Assembly: GCA_045128275.1 (NCBI GenBank)
Contig: JBGVRH010000046.1
Coordinates: 1-64,000, forward strand
Length of the DNA stretch: 64,000 nt
Reading direction: 5' to 3'
From: CAMEON01 sp045128275
GTDB taxonomy: Bacteria; Bacillota; Clostridia; Oscillospirales; CAG-272
Shown here: positions 8,193 through 16,080 of the stretch, in pieces
Layout of the letters: every line of letters begins with the position of its first letter
Position numbering within the stretch: position 1 is the stretch's first letter
Notes under the pieces: generated by a model
Told to the model about the DNA's origin: nothing
Seen by the model: the letters and a program-made list of their open reading frames with translations, nothing else
Databases searched by the model: none
Made by a program: the position numbers and the translations under genes

Positions 8193-9706
8193 TATGTCTC
8201 CTCCTCACTTGCCAAACGCGCCCGAAGTGATTGCCTGTCCATGCCGTATTTACGCAAAATGTCCTCTGCATAGGAGTACGCTTTTGCTCCCGCATAGGAT
8301 ACCCGATAGGTACGGCTGTGGTGAACCTCCAAAGGGTTTTCCTCGCGTTCATCTGCGACCGTACCGACACTCAGTACGGGAAAGGCTTTGCCAATGACTT
8401 GGTGAAAGTGGGTGACGAACAAGCCAAACTCTCCGTCCTCGCCCATGCGTTCTGCTAAATTCATGGCCAACGCGAAGCCTTTCTCATGGTCCGCTCCGCT
8501 GAAGGTCTCATTGAACAAGTAAAATCCGTCCGTGTTCGCCCCCGTCAGCATTTCATCCACCCGCCGTTGTTCATCGTCCAACCGCCCCATACCCGAAAAC
8601 CGCTCATCCGCGGGATAATGGGTCTGCACCGTCGTGAAGGGGTAGCCGACACCGCTCCGCGCCATGATGGGACACCCTGCCATCAGCAATACCAGATTGC
8701 AGCCAATGGCGCGCAGGTAGGTGGTTTTACCACCGCCGTTTGCGCCCACAAGGAAAAAGAAGGGCTCTTCGGAGGTGAAATAGGTTGAATTGGGAACAAT
8801 GCTCGGGGTGTCCGAGGACAGCAGGGTGAAATCGTACATCTCCTGCAAGCAGAATTGCTTTTCGTCCGAAATAACAGGTATGCAACGGACAAGTCCCCGC
8901 CCCTCGGCTTTACGGTAGAAATCCTCCATTTGCAGATAGAAATCCAACGACGGTGTATGGTCCAACACCTCTCCGAATTTTTCCTTCGAGAGGGGGTTCA
9001 GGATCTGCTCCAGCTGCTCAAACTCCCGCTTGTACAGGGTGCGGAACGCTTCGGAAATATAAGGATCCGGGTATATGGGGCGTCGTTCCTTGACGGCAAA
9101 TGCCAGCCCCAATTCTTTCGCGCAGGCACTCAACTCCTCAAAGAGCGTTCCGTTGTCTTGTGACCCCGCCGCCGCAAACGTCCATTGTCTCTCACCGTAG
9201 GAGAGACAGGCGTGGGAAATACGCTCCATGATGGCCTGTGCCTTTTCAATCGCACTTGAAATCGGCGCATCATCCATGCTTTGAAAATGGAAGGCCACCT
9301 CCCGTAGCCTTCCATCGCCCTGTAATGCTTTGAGTGATTGCCGCGCGGACAGGTACGCCCGCAGCACTTCCACGAACAAATAGATCTGCTCCATATACGT
9401 TTTCGCGTCCTTCCAAATATCCAAGGAGCGCTGAAGCGTGAACAACGCCGTGCGGCATGCGGCCATAGACTTGTATACCGAATCGTCCGCGCTGTCTCGG
9501 ATCGCCGCAAAAATCATTTGCCTTGCCGATAATTCTTCCCGCCCACAGGGATGCATCAAAAAGGATTTTACCTGTAACGGTTCACCCAATACCGAATCCA
9601 AATGCAGATCCTGCCACGTTTGTTCGGTAAGGTAATGAGAAGATTCGATCACAGCAAGCAAGGGCTTATGATCCTGCAAACAACCATTAAAAACTTCAGA
9701 ACACAT
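8192..9706 (-). CDS. MutS-like ATPase lacking mismatch-binding domain (B)
   Basis: A 504-residue sister of the next gene, with a helical core followed by a MutS-type ATPase. Walker A GANGGGKTT lies near residue 320, and the Walker B site near 395 reads YLFNETFSGAD, again Asn-Glu instead of Asp-Glu. The domain-V switch segment VTHFHQV is present. I prefer the ATG at 9706 because GGAG lies 7 nt upstream; the longer TTG start at 9727 has no ribosome site. It follows the XRE gene by 37 bp in the same operon. Confidence 0.8.
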   Translation of the reverse strand: MCSEVFNGCLQDHKPLLAVIESSHYLTEQTWQDLHLDSVLGEPLQVKSFLMHPCGREELSARQMIFAAIRDSADDSVYKSMAACRTALFTLQRSLDIWKDAKTYMEQIYLFVEVLRAYLSARQSLKALQGDGRLREVAFHFQSMDDAPISSAIEKAQAIMERISHACLSYGERQWTFAAAGSQDNGTLFEELSACAKELGLAFAVKERRPIYPDPYISEAFRTLYKREFEQLEQILNPLSKEKFGEVLDHTPSLDFYLQMEDFYRKAEGRGLVRCIPVISDEKQFCLQEMYDFTLLSSDTPSIVPNSTYFTSEEPFFFLVGANGGGKTTYLRAIGCNLVLLMAGCPIMARSGVGYPFTTVQTHYPADERFSGMGRLDDEQRRVDEMLTGANTDGFYLFNETFSGADHEKGFALAMNLAERMGEDGEFGLFVTHFHQVIGKAFPVLSVGTVADEREENPLEVHHSRTYRVSYAGAKAYSYAEDILRKYGMDRQSLRARLASEEET

Positions 9707-9743
9707 AGAGATTCTCCGTTTATCCAATATACTTATAATTGCT

Positions 9744-10430
9744 TCATTTGGAACGGTATCTGTTTCTGTCCCAGTAATAGTTCCTCAGAACATCCAGTAC
9801 TTCCCACGGCAATACGCCCTCCATCACGGCAGCTTCAATTTGCGTTGTGATATAGCCTGCGTAAGGCAGAAGCACCTTGATAAAATGCCAATCCATTTCT
9901 CCGTCCAGTATCTTTTGGAAAATGACTTCCTTGGATTCAAAACTGAGTATCGGTACGAATTTCGCCAGGATCTCATCGCTGATCTCATCAAAGGTCACGT
10001 TTTCGATCAGCTTTATGACGGATTCGTCATTCAAGTATTCAGCCAGGACAACGACGTTGGAAATGTCGATGCCTTTCTTTTCAAATTGCTGTGATAGCTT
10101 TGTGAGGACACTCGGCTTCAGGAGCGGAGCCAGATTTACCACATCGGCAATATTTTCGGCCACAATATCAGTGTTACCCATAGCCACCTTTTCGAGTATT
10201 AGGGATTCACCGTGTGTCGGTTCTCCGTAACCGATCAACTGATCGAGGGTGACATGAAATAGATCCGCAATCATAACAAGAACAGAGATATCCGGAAAAC
10301 TCTCGCCTCGCTCGTATTTAGAGATTGCTTGGCGCGACAGATTGAGCCTGTCTGCCACTTCGTTTTGTGTCATATCTGCGTTCTTTCGCAGGGTTGAAAG
10401 AGCCTTGCCGAATTTCATTGTGTCAAACAT
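9744..10430 (-). CDS. XRE-family regulator of the MutS-like pair
   Basis: A 228-residue protein with an N-terminal helix-turn-helix (MTQNEVADRLNLSRQAISKYE, about residues 20-40) and a helical C-terminal half of unknown type without clear TPRs. GGAGG lies before the ATG at 10430 and the gene leads the operon with the two MutS-like ATPases. A promoter sits at 10462-10490. Autoregulation of the operon is the likely role. Confidence 0.8.
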   Translation of the reverse strand: MFDTMKFGKALSTLRKNADMTQNEVADRLNLSRQAISKYERGESFPDISVLVMIADLFHVTLDQLIGYGEPTHGESLILEKVAMGNTDIVAENIADVVNLAPLLKPSVLTKLSQQFEKKGIDISNVVVLAEYLNDESVIKLIENVTFDEISDEILAKFVPILSFESKEVIFQKILDGEMDWHFIKVLLPYAGYITTQIEAAVMEGVLPWEVLDVLRNYYWDRNRYRSK

Positions 10431-10461
10431 GGGAGCACCTCCGTCTGCTTCTGTTGCCTAT

Positions 10462-10490
10462 ATTATAGCATAATTTTGCCGTCTTGTCGA
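10462..10490 (-). promoter_or_regulatory. Promoter of the XRE/MutS-like operon
   Basis: Minus strand TCGACA (10485-10490), 17 bp, TATAAT (10462-10467). The leftward gene starts 32 bp downstream. Confidence 0.7.
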
Positions 10491-10648
10491 GCAACGATCA
10501 GTAGCATTTGTCAGCATATTTATCATAAAGAATATATCAGATGTTAATATCCCCCGATTTTTCGCCTCTCGGCGTGTCCAGTGTAGCATAGCTCTCGCAG
10601 CTGTCAACGTGAAAAATTATTGCTGAAAAATGGAATAATCATCGAGAA

Positions 10649-10676
10649 AGTCAAGTAGCAATACTTGGCTTTTTTT
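10649..10676 (+). terminator. Rho-independent terminator with no gene upstream
   Basis: AGTCAAGTA (10649-10657) and TACTTGGCT (10662-10670) form a 9-bp stem with a GCAA loop, followed by six T. No rightward gene precedes it, so it may be a leader attenuator or a boundary relic. The rest of 10491-10826 shows no gene. Confidence 0.55.
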
Positions 10677-10826
10677 ATCCCCACGCAATATTTTTTCGTG
10701 TACTGAAAGCAGTCACGACCTCTCGTTGACATCTGCACACCTCACTCGGAATGAGCGCGATTTCCTCCCAACCTATGCTCCCCCGACCCTGCCGAAAGGC
10801 TCAATAAAAATCGGGAGGTATAGAAA

Positions 10827-11465
10827 ATGAAAACCCAAAACCAAGTAAGATTCACCAACGAAAACGCAATGATCACCGAGAGCAACGTTCAGCATATCGG
10901 TGAGTGCATCGCGTTGTCTGCTATCAAGAAAATGATGCGATTCGCTCATCACCCGCGTTCTCTTGACAAGCTGTATGCCGGATTGGTCGAGGATATCTAC
11001 CACAGCAAGGGCTACAACACGACCTTCTCGGACGGTTACGACTTAGCATCCGAGGTGATCTGTTTTCTCTGTCATTACATCGGGCACAACTTGGACGATC
11101 TGGCCTGTCAGAATCGCAAGGGTGAGCTACTGACTGTCCGCTTTGCTTGCTACCGTCACGCGTTGAGGTACATTGAGAAGGAGTATCTTTCCAGCTACAA
11201 GACCATCAGCATCGAAGAGTGCTCGCCGGCTGATGCTTCCATTGACTTCGAGACCCAGTACGAGATCGAAGATTACACTAAGGTCGATACAATCATCCAT
11301 CAAATGCGCTTGACAGTTGCTGAGACCGAAACGCTGAATTACTACATGGCTGGACTTGGATTCGTAGAGATCGCGCAGATGCAGAATGTCAACAATACGA
11401 CCGTCTGGCGTCGCAGAAAGAGCATACAGAAGAAGTATCTGCGCTATGTGGTCATGCAGGGATGA
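10827..11465 (+). CDS. Sigma-region-4-like HTH regulator of mobile-element type
   Basis: A 212-residue protein of the small sigma-70-like type found in clostridial conjugative elements. The C-terminal third (about residues 155-205; GFVEIAQMQNVNNTTVWRRRK) is a region-4-like helix-turn-helix; the N-terminal part is unassigned. GGGAGG precedes the ATG. It is monocistronic and flanked by terminators. No relaxase, coupling ATPase or other conjugation gene is nearby, so it is probably a relic of an integrative element. Confidence 0.65.
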   Translation: MKTQNQVRFTNENAMITESNVQHIGECIALSAIKKMMRFAHHPRSLDKLYAGLVEDIYHSKGYNTTFSDGYDLASEVICFLCHYIGHNLDDLACQNRKGELLTVRFACYRHALRYIEKEYLSSYKTISIEECSPADASIDFETQYEIEDYTKVDTIIHQMRLTVAETETLNYYMAGLGFVEIAQMQNVNNTTVWRRRKSIQKKYLRYVVMQG

Positions 11466-11489
11466 TCTAATTCACATATAAACAACAAA

Positions 11490-11547
11490 AGGGAGCTTGA
11501 CGGCTCCCTAAAGTTATGCGATATGAAAAGCCCCGCCGAAGCGGGGC
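11490..11547. terminator. Two back-to-back terminators between convergent genes
   Basis: AGGGAGC / GCTCCCT (11490-11509) serves the rightward gene ending at 11465. GCCCCGC / GCGGGGC (11530-11547), with T-runs on both strands, serves the leftward gene ending at 11557. Confidence 0.75.
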
Positions 11548-11556
11548 AAAAATGTA

Positions 11557-12669
11557 TCACGAGAAATCCTTTTTCTTTCCAGCAAAGGGTTGATATTTCG
11601 CGATAATTGCTTGCATTTGCGGCGTGTCCTTCAACTCCAGATACGAGCTACTCTGAAGGAGATAACCAAGCTCTCGCGCCACATCGTTATCTTCCGTACT
11701 GGAATTGATATTACGCACATCAAACACATTTCCTCGGATAAGGAAGGATGTGTGCGCGGCGGTCTGAGGGAGATCGTCATACGTCTTAGCGTACTGTAAG
11801 CCCTTTTCAAAATGACTGTAAGCTGTGTCCAAGTCGTGAACTCGAACATAGCGATGGGCGATCCAAATGTGCAGCTCAGCCAAATGATAATTCCAGAAGC
11901 AGTAATCTTCTTCATCGAATATCAGTTCGATCAAAGCAATCGCTTTTTTCAAAATGCGAATGGATTCCTGCGGATCTTCTATAGCCAAAGCCATATTGCG
12001 GATATCCACCATCAGGTATTCCGCAAATTCTGCCAGTCCGGTACGGGTGCAGCTCCACCATTCCGCTGTACCACGTTCGTAACAGCCCTGCAATTCTTTT
12101 ACCTGCGTATGAGACAGATGCGGAAATCGTCCGGCCGTTTCAAGTGCCTTTTCAAGCTGTCCGTCCAGTACATACAGACCGCCAAGGATCGAAAGCGCAG
12201 AGTAGCGCACCTTATCCACCACACATTCGTCCAGCACCCGCTCGCACAGGCGATACAGCTCTTCCTTGTGTACTTCATGGCCATAGGGCTCCACGCAGTT
12301 TGGATCATAGTAGAGCTTCCACATATATTCCTCAACAATTCTCCAATCGTTGGGAAATTCCTCATAGGCACTCACGATCAGATCAAAGGCTTCGTGTTCC
12401 TTACCAAGAGCGCACAGCCTGTTTCGTTTCTCCATAATCCCTTGAATTCTTTCTTCGGTCTTTGCCACATCCAGGCCAAGGAGTTCGTCAGTGGACACGC
12501 CAAAATAGGATGCCAGCGGAAGCACCATGCTGATATCGGGGAGTGCTTCATTCCGCTCCCATTTGGATACAGCCGCCGTTGAAACGTGCATACGCTCCGC
12601 AAGCGTCTCCTGGGTGATGCCTTTCTGTCTGCGGAGACGTTTGATGTTATCACCAATATAAAGTTGCAT
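11557..12669 (-). CDS. XRE-family regulator with TPR-like C-terminus (orphan)
   Basis: A 370-residue protein. Residues 1-70 hold the helix-turn-helix (ITQETLAERMHVSTAAVSKWE); the remainder is helical with TPR-like repeats. It has the same architecture as the regulator at 5175-6326 but no operon partner. The start at 12669 is set by GAGG 9 nt upstream and by a promoter at 12718-12746. The same frame stays open for another 190 codons upstream, but that extension crosses the promoter and hairpins and looks non-coding. Target genes are unknown. Confidence 0.8.
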   Translation of the reverse strand: MQLYIGDNIKRLRRQKGITQETLAERMHVSTAAVSKWERNEALPDISMVLPLASYFGVSTDELLGLDVAKTEERIQGIMEKRNRLCALGKEHEAFDLIVSAYEEFPNDWRIVEEYMWKLYYDPNCVEPYGHEVHKEELYRLCERVLDECVVDKVRYSALSILGGLYVLDGQLEKALETAGRFPHLSHTQVKELQGCYERGTAEWWSCTRTGLAEFAEYLMVDIRNMALAIEDPQESIRILKKAIALIELIFDEEDYCFWNYHLAELHIWIAHRYVRVHDLDTAYSHFEKGLQYAKTYDDLPQTAAHTSFLIRGNVFDVRNINSSTEDNDVARELGYLLQSSSYLELKDTPQMQAIIAKYQPFAGKKKDFS

Positions 12670-12717
12670 AATGTGTACCTCGTTTTCATGAATTGAATCA
12701 CCGGTGTTTCTGAACAT

Positions 12718-12746
12718 ATTATACACCATAAATCCGATTCTTGCAA
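12718..12746 (-). promoter_or_regulatory. Promoter of the orphan XRE-TPR gene
   Basis: Minus strand TTGCAA (12741-12746), 17 bp, TATAAT (12718-12723). Confidence 0.7.
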
Positions 12747-12882
12747 GAGACGGGCAAGTTACTCGATTGAACCGTCGGTTGAAAATTTCAAATGGCAGAA
12801 GAACCAGTTCTTGAAAATAGGGCTTTGCATTTGTGCATGAGTTCGTCTGCTGCTTGGCATGAAATTGCCCCTTTGGCACCGT

Positions 12883-13048
12883 GGCGTGTGCTTGTCTTAT
12901 ACAAGTCGGCTCGCTGCGCTCGCCGAGACAAGCACACGCCCGCACCGCAAGCAAACGAAAGCGAAAAATCCAAAGCCGAGCGGTCGCGGAGTCGCCCGCT
13001 GAGCCGCTTGGGCGTACGTCCGCGAGCACGCTCGGCGGCTTTTTGGAT
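12883..13048. repeat. Two consecutive GC-rich large hairpins, non-coding
   Basis: Hairpin 1 has perfect 15-bp arms, GGCGTGTGCTTGTCT (12883-12897) and its complement at 12926-12940, enclosing a smaller GC hairpin. Hairpin 2 pairs 12968-12982 with 13029-13048, including GCCGAGCG / CGCTCGGC. The segment is far GC-richer than its flanks and no frame reads like a protein. I see no gene from 12747 to 13287. Confidence 0.6.
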
Positions 13049-13287
13049 AGATTTCGTTTTTGGACGTTTGTCGTAGCGCCGCCGTGTGAGATCGTCAGCC
13101 CTCGCTTCATGCCCGTCAGTTTCCGAGTGAGATTAGTCCAGTAGATCATCAAAACCTGCCAGTTCCGTAAGTTGACAACGAAAATCCGATGTGCTAGCCT
13201 GTTTATGCGCCATAAATGTGGGGTAGTGGAGGGGTACATGATGGGTATTGGTCATGTAATGGATCGGTTTTGGTGGGGCACAGTACC

Positions 13288-13316
13288 TTGTTTCATACTC
13301 ACATTTGTGATATAGT
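13288..13316 (+). promoter_or_regulatory. Promoter of the serine recombinase
   Basis: TTGTTT (13288-13293), 17 bp, TATAGT (13311-13316). The predicted leader of ~210 nt contains the long inverted repeat at 13338-13507. Confidence 0.5.
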
Positions 13317-13337
13317 GAGATCATCAAGAGAATGAAC

Positions 13338-13507
13338 AAATTCGTCTTTCGCCTTGGTGGAGCGTAAACGAAACCGCCGTCGAGGTCAAGGGGTCGAAAA
13401 TATCGCTGAAAAGCAGGAAATGACCGACAAGAACGCAATATTTTCGCCTGTTTCCCTTGACCTCTTTGGGCGGTTCCGTTTGGGCCGCTCCCGTCGAAAG
13501 ACAAATC
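13338..13507. promoter_or_regulatory. Long imperfect inverted repeat in recombinase leader
   Basis: Arms of about 65-70 nt (13338-13406 and 13434-13507) are imperfect reverse complements. Matching blocks include GTCTTTCG/CGAAAGAC, GAGGTCAAGG/CCTTGACCTC and CGAAAATAT/ATATTTTCG. It lies between the promoter and the start codon at 13536. Either a folded leader RNA or a recombination site is possible. Confidence 0.55.
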
Positions 13508-13535
13508 TAAAGACAAATGAGAAAGGACAAAGAAA

Positions 13536-15050
13536 ATGAAAACAGCAGTTATCTACGCACGTTATTCCAGTGAACGGCAGACTGAGCAATCCATCGAAGG
13601 TCAACTTCGGGTTTGTCACGAATTCGCTGAGCGAAACGATTTGAAAATTATCAACACTTACATTGACCGTGCCATGACGGGTACGAACGACAACCGAGCC
13701 GCATTCCAAAAGATGCTCTCCGACAGCGATAAGCCCCAGCCGTGGGAGATCGTATTGGTATACGCACTGGACCGTTTCGGCAGAAACTCCATTGAGGTGG
13801 CGGTCAGCAAACAGAGGCTACAGAAGAATGGAAAAATTCTGATTTCAGCAACCCAAAGAACGTCGGTCAACATCGACGGCACGCAAAATCTGGACGGTAT
13901 CATCCTGGAAAACGTCCTGATCGGTCTGTCGGAATACTACTCCGCAGAGCTGTCCCAGAAGATCCGTCGCGGTCAGAATAAGAGCCGTTTGAAGGGGAAC
14001 TTCGCAGGCGGGAAGGTTCCGTATGGGTACACGACAGCCAACAAGAAGATCATCATACACGAAGAACGCGCCAAGATCGTGCGATGGATGTACCAGTCCT
14101 ATTCTACCGGCAAGATCGTGCGCGAGATCATCGGGGAGCTGACTGCACGAGGCGTAACCCACATGGGCAAGCCGTTTAAGGCTAACACCATATACAAGAT
14201 CCTCCGCCTTGAAAAATACATAGGTATCTACCGCCACGGGGATGAAGTGTTTATCAACATCTATCCGCAAATCGTTCCGACCGATCTTTTTAACCGCGTG
14301 CAGACGATGCTGGCAAAGAACAAGCTTGGTTCGTCCAGCAGAGAAGTGGCGTTCTTGCTGAAAAAGAAGGTCATCTGCGGTAATTGTGGTAGACCCATCA
14401 ACGGCGAAAGCGGTACGTCGCAGAACGGGACGACCATGTACTATTACAAATGCTCAGGCAGAAAAAAGCACCACTCCTGCTCCAAGGAAAGCATCCGAAA
14501 AGCCGACTTGGAGGAAATGGTGCTGAACACGACGCTCATGCTGCTGAATAAGCCCGAGAATCTGTCTGTAATCGCCGAAGAGGTGATCGAGGTACATCGG
14601 AAGCGTGCCCGTGAACAGGCCGTCCTGACGCTCCTTCGGGACGAGAGAAGCAAGGCGCAAAAGGCTTTGAATAATCTCATGAAGGCTCTGGAAGCCGGTA
14701 TCTTTACCGCCACCACCAAAGACCGAATCACCGAGTTGGAATTGCAGATCGATGAGCTGAATGGACGAATTTTGATCGAGGAATGTAAAGATGCCAATCT
14801 GATCACAAAGGAGGACGTGGAGACGTTCCTGATGGACGCGCTGAAAGCAGAGCCGCAGCTACTGATCGACACCCTCATAGATAAGATTATCCTGTTCGAT
14901 GATAAGATCGAGATCTTCTACAAATATTCGCAAAACAATAATCCCGACGAAATCTCACAAGAGATCCGTCGGGATTTCTGTTTGCCTTCTGGGAAACGAA
15001 TAGCGGTCACTGACAGGCATATCATCTACGCCGCCGACCTTGGAGTATAA
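13536..15050 (+). CDS. Large serine recombinase (site-specific integrase)
   Basis: A 504-residue large serine recombinase. The N-terminal resolvase domain begins with YARYSSERQ (catalytic serine near residue 11) and contains ALDRFGRNSIE. A recombinase domain follows (about residues 160-270), then a zinc ribbon with CGNCGRPINGES and a later pair of cysteines (about 285-325), then a coiled coil (about 345-420). AGAAAGGA precedes the ATG. Such enzymes integrate and excise mobile elements. It ends 41 bp before the left prophage att site but lies outside the prophage, so it belongs to a separate, probably decayed element at the same ssrA hotspot. Confidence 0.92.
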   Translation: MKTAVIYARYSSERQTEQSIEGQLRVCHEFAERNDLKIINTYIDRAMTGTNDNRAAFQKMLSDSDKPQPWEIVLVYALDRFGRNSIEVAVSKQRLQKNGKILISATQRTSVNIDGTQNLDGIILENVLIGLSEYYSAELSQKIRRGQNKSRLKGNFAGGKVPYGYTTANKKIIIHEERAKIVRWMYQSYSTGKIVREIIGELTARGVTHMGKPFKANTIYKILRLEKYIGIYRHGDEVFINIYPQIVPTDLFNRVQTMLAKNKLGSSSREVAFLLKKKVICGNCGRPINGESGTSQNGTTMYYYKCSGRKKHHSCSKESIRKADLEEMVLNTTLMLLNKPENLSVIAEEVIEVHRKRAREQAVLTLLRDERSKAQKALNNLMKALEAGIFTATTKDRITELELQIDELNGRILIEECKDANLITKEDVETFLMDALKAEPQLLIDTLIDKIILFDDKIEIFYKYSQNNNPDEISQEIRRDFCLPSGKRIAVTDRHIIYAADLGV

Positions 15051-15091
15051 AGAAAAACCAGCCAAACCGTTTGGTTCGACTGGTTCTGCTA

Positions 15092-15110
15092 TGGTGGAGA
15101 TGAGGGGAGT
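15092..15110. repeat. attL: 19-bp copy of the tmRNA 3' end
   Basis: TGGTGGAGATGAGGGGAGT, identical to 53290-53308. Homology decays immediately after the repeat. It sits 41 bp beyond the serine recombinase stop. Confidence 0.88.
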
Positions 15111-15231
15111 TTAACTACAAATGAATCAGCCATCTGTTTTTGTAACCTATGCACATTATAAAACCGCTGTTTTGGTCATTATGCGCAATATCTTTCACCC
15201 GATTTTGTAGTCTCTTAAAATTCTCCTCTCT

Positions 15232-15256
15232 TTTGTGCCTAAAAGTGTGCCTAAAA
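15232..15256 (+). promoter_or_regulatory. Integrase arm-type sites near attL
   Basis: Two tandem copies of a GTGCCTAAAA-like motif. The same arrangement, with small gaps, occurs at 53199-53222 near attR. Bases 15111-15231 hold no gene. Confidence 0.5.
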
Positions 15257-15294
15257 TTGGCATCGCCTACCCAAAGATAAGCGGTGCCATGATT

Positions 15295-15690
15295 TCAGAA
15301 CCCAATCCGCCCCATCTGCTGCGGCGAATCGCTGTCCCCGTCCTCATCCTTGCCGTCCTCGGGGACCGTCTTCTCGCCGGCCACACCAAAGACGTCCGCC
15401 ACGGTGTCGGTCACGCCCTCGATCACGTCGGCGGCCTTGTCCGCGCCCAGAGCGTCGGCGGCGTTCGCCACGGCGTTGCCGGTTGCGCGGATGGCCTGGG
15501 CGTCCAGACGGCCCTCTACAATGCAGTATGCCACGCCCGACAGGACGGTGAGCACGGCACCCGTGATGATGACAGCGGGGTGGCCGCTCCCCAGCAGGGC
15601 GGCGATAAGCCCCGTGACGATGGTGATGATGCCCGCGCTCTCGGCAATCAAGGCGGTCAAAAACTTGCGGGAGGAAAACTTGTTTTTCAT
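15295..15690 (-). CDS. Putative holin-like membrane protein
   Basis: A 131-residue protein with two hydrophobic helices (about residues 8-30 and 36-55) and a long charged C-terminus ending in an acidic stretch. Size, topology and position at the end of the late region fit a phage holin; no family was recognised with certainty. The start at 15690 (MKNKFSS) is set by AAAGGAG 8 nt upstream. No endolysin gene accompanies it. It is the last gene before the left attachment site. Confidence 0.5.
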   Translation of the reverse strand: MKNKFSSRKFLTALIAESAGIITIVTGLIAALLGSGHPAVIITGAVLTVLSGVAYCIVEGRLDAQAIRATGNAVANAADALGADKAADVIEGVTDTVADVFGVAGEKTVPEDGKDEDGDSDSPQQMGRIGF

Positions 15691-15709
15691 GGTATGTACT
15701 CCTTTCACA

Positions 15710-15991
15710 TCATGTAATTACACGCCAGGTAATGACTTTGCCGCGAATCTCGTCGATGAAGGAATTACCCAGCAAGAGCTTATATGCTCTGTACATTCGG
15801 TGGAAATTTTCGAGTTGGTACTGGCGGATCTCACCCCGCGCCTCGCAGGCGTAGTAGATCTGAAGCATTTCGCTACGAAGAAGACACTTGATGCCGTTCA
15901 TGCAAACGAATACAAGCACTATCATCAGCCCAATCAGCACTGGCTTGATACCATATTGATGAATCAGATTCAGAAGTTCGGTTATGCTCAA
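15710..15991 (-). CDS. Small membrane protein, putative lysis accessory
   Basis: A 93-residue protein with one strong transmembrane segment (about residues 16-35) and a basic cytoplasmic C-terminus. The likely start is the TTG at 15991 because GGGAGG lies 8 nt upstream; the GTG at 16000 lies inside that ribosome site. It sits directly upstream of the holin-like gene, so a role in lysis is inferred from position only. Confidence 0.5.
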   Translation of the reverse strand: MSITELLNLIHQYGIKPVLIGLMIVLVFVCMNGIKCLLRSEMLQIYYACEARGEIRQYQLENFHRMYRAYKLLLGNSFIDEIRGKVITWRVIT

Positions 15992-16080
15992 CGGTATCAC
16001 CTCCCTTCATCAATCAGCGCAACTATTGTTGTAAGGTTCATATCAAATCCATTCTTCTCTCGTTTAACAGCGGGTGTCCA

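Noticed and set aside
12670..13239. 190-codon N-terminal extension of the XRE-TPR gene at 11557
   Set aside because: It crosses a consensus promoter and two large hairpins, and the true ATG at 12669 has a ribosome site.
12792..13516. Small open frames on both strands in the spacer before the recombinase
   Set aside because: Arg/Ser-rich low-quality translations that follow the palindromes; no ribosome sites.
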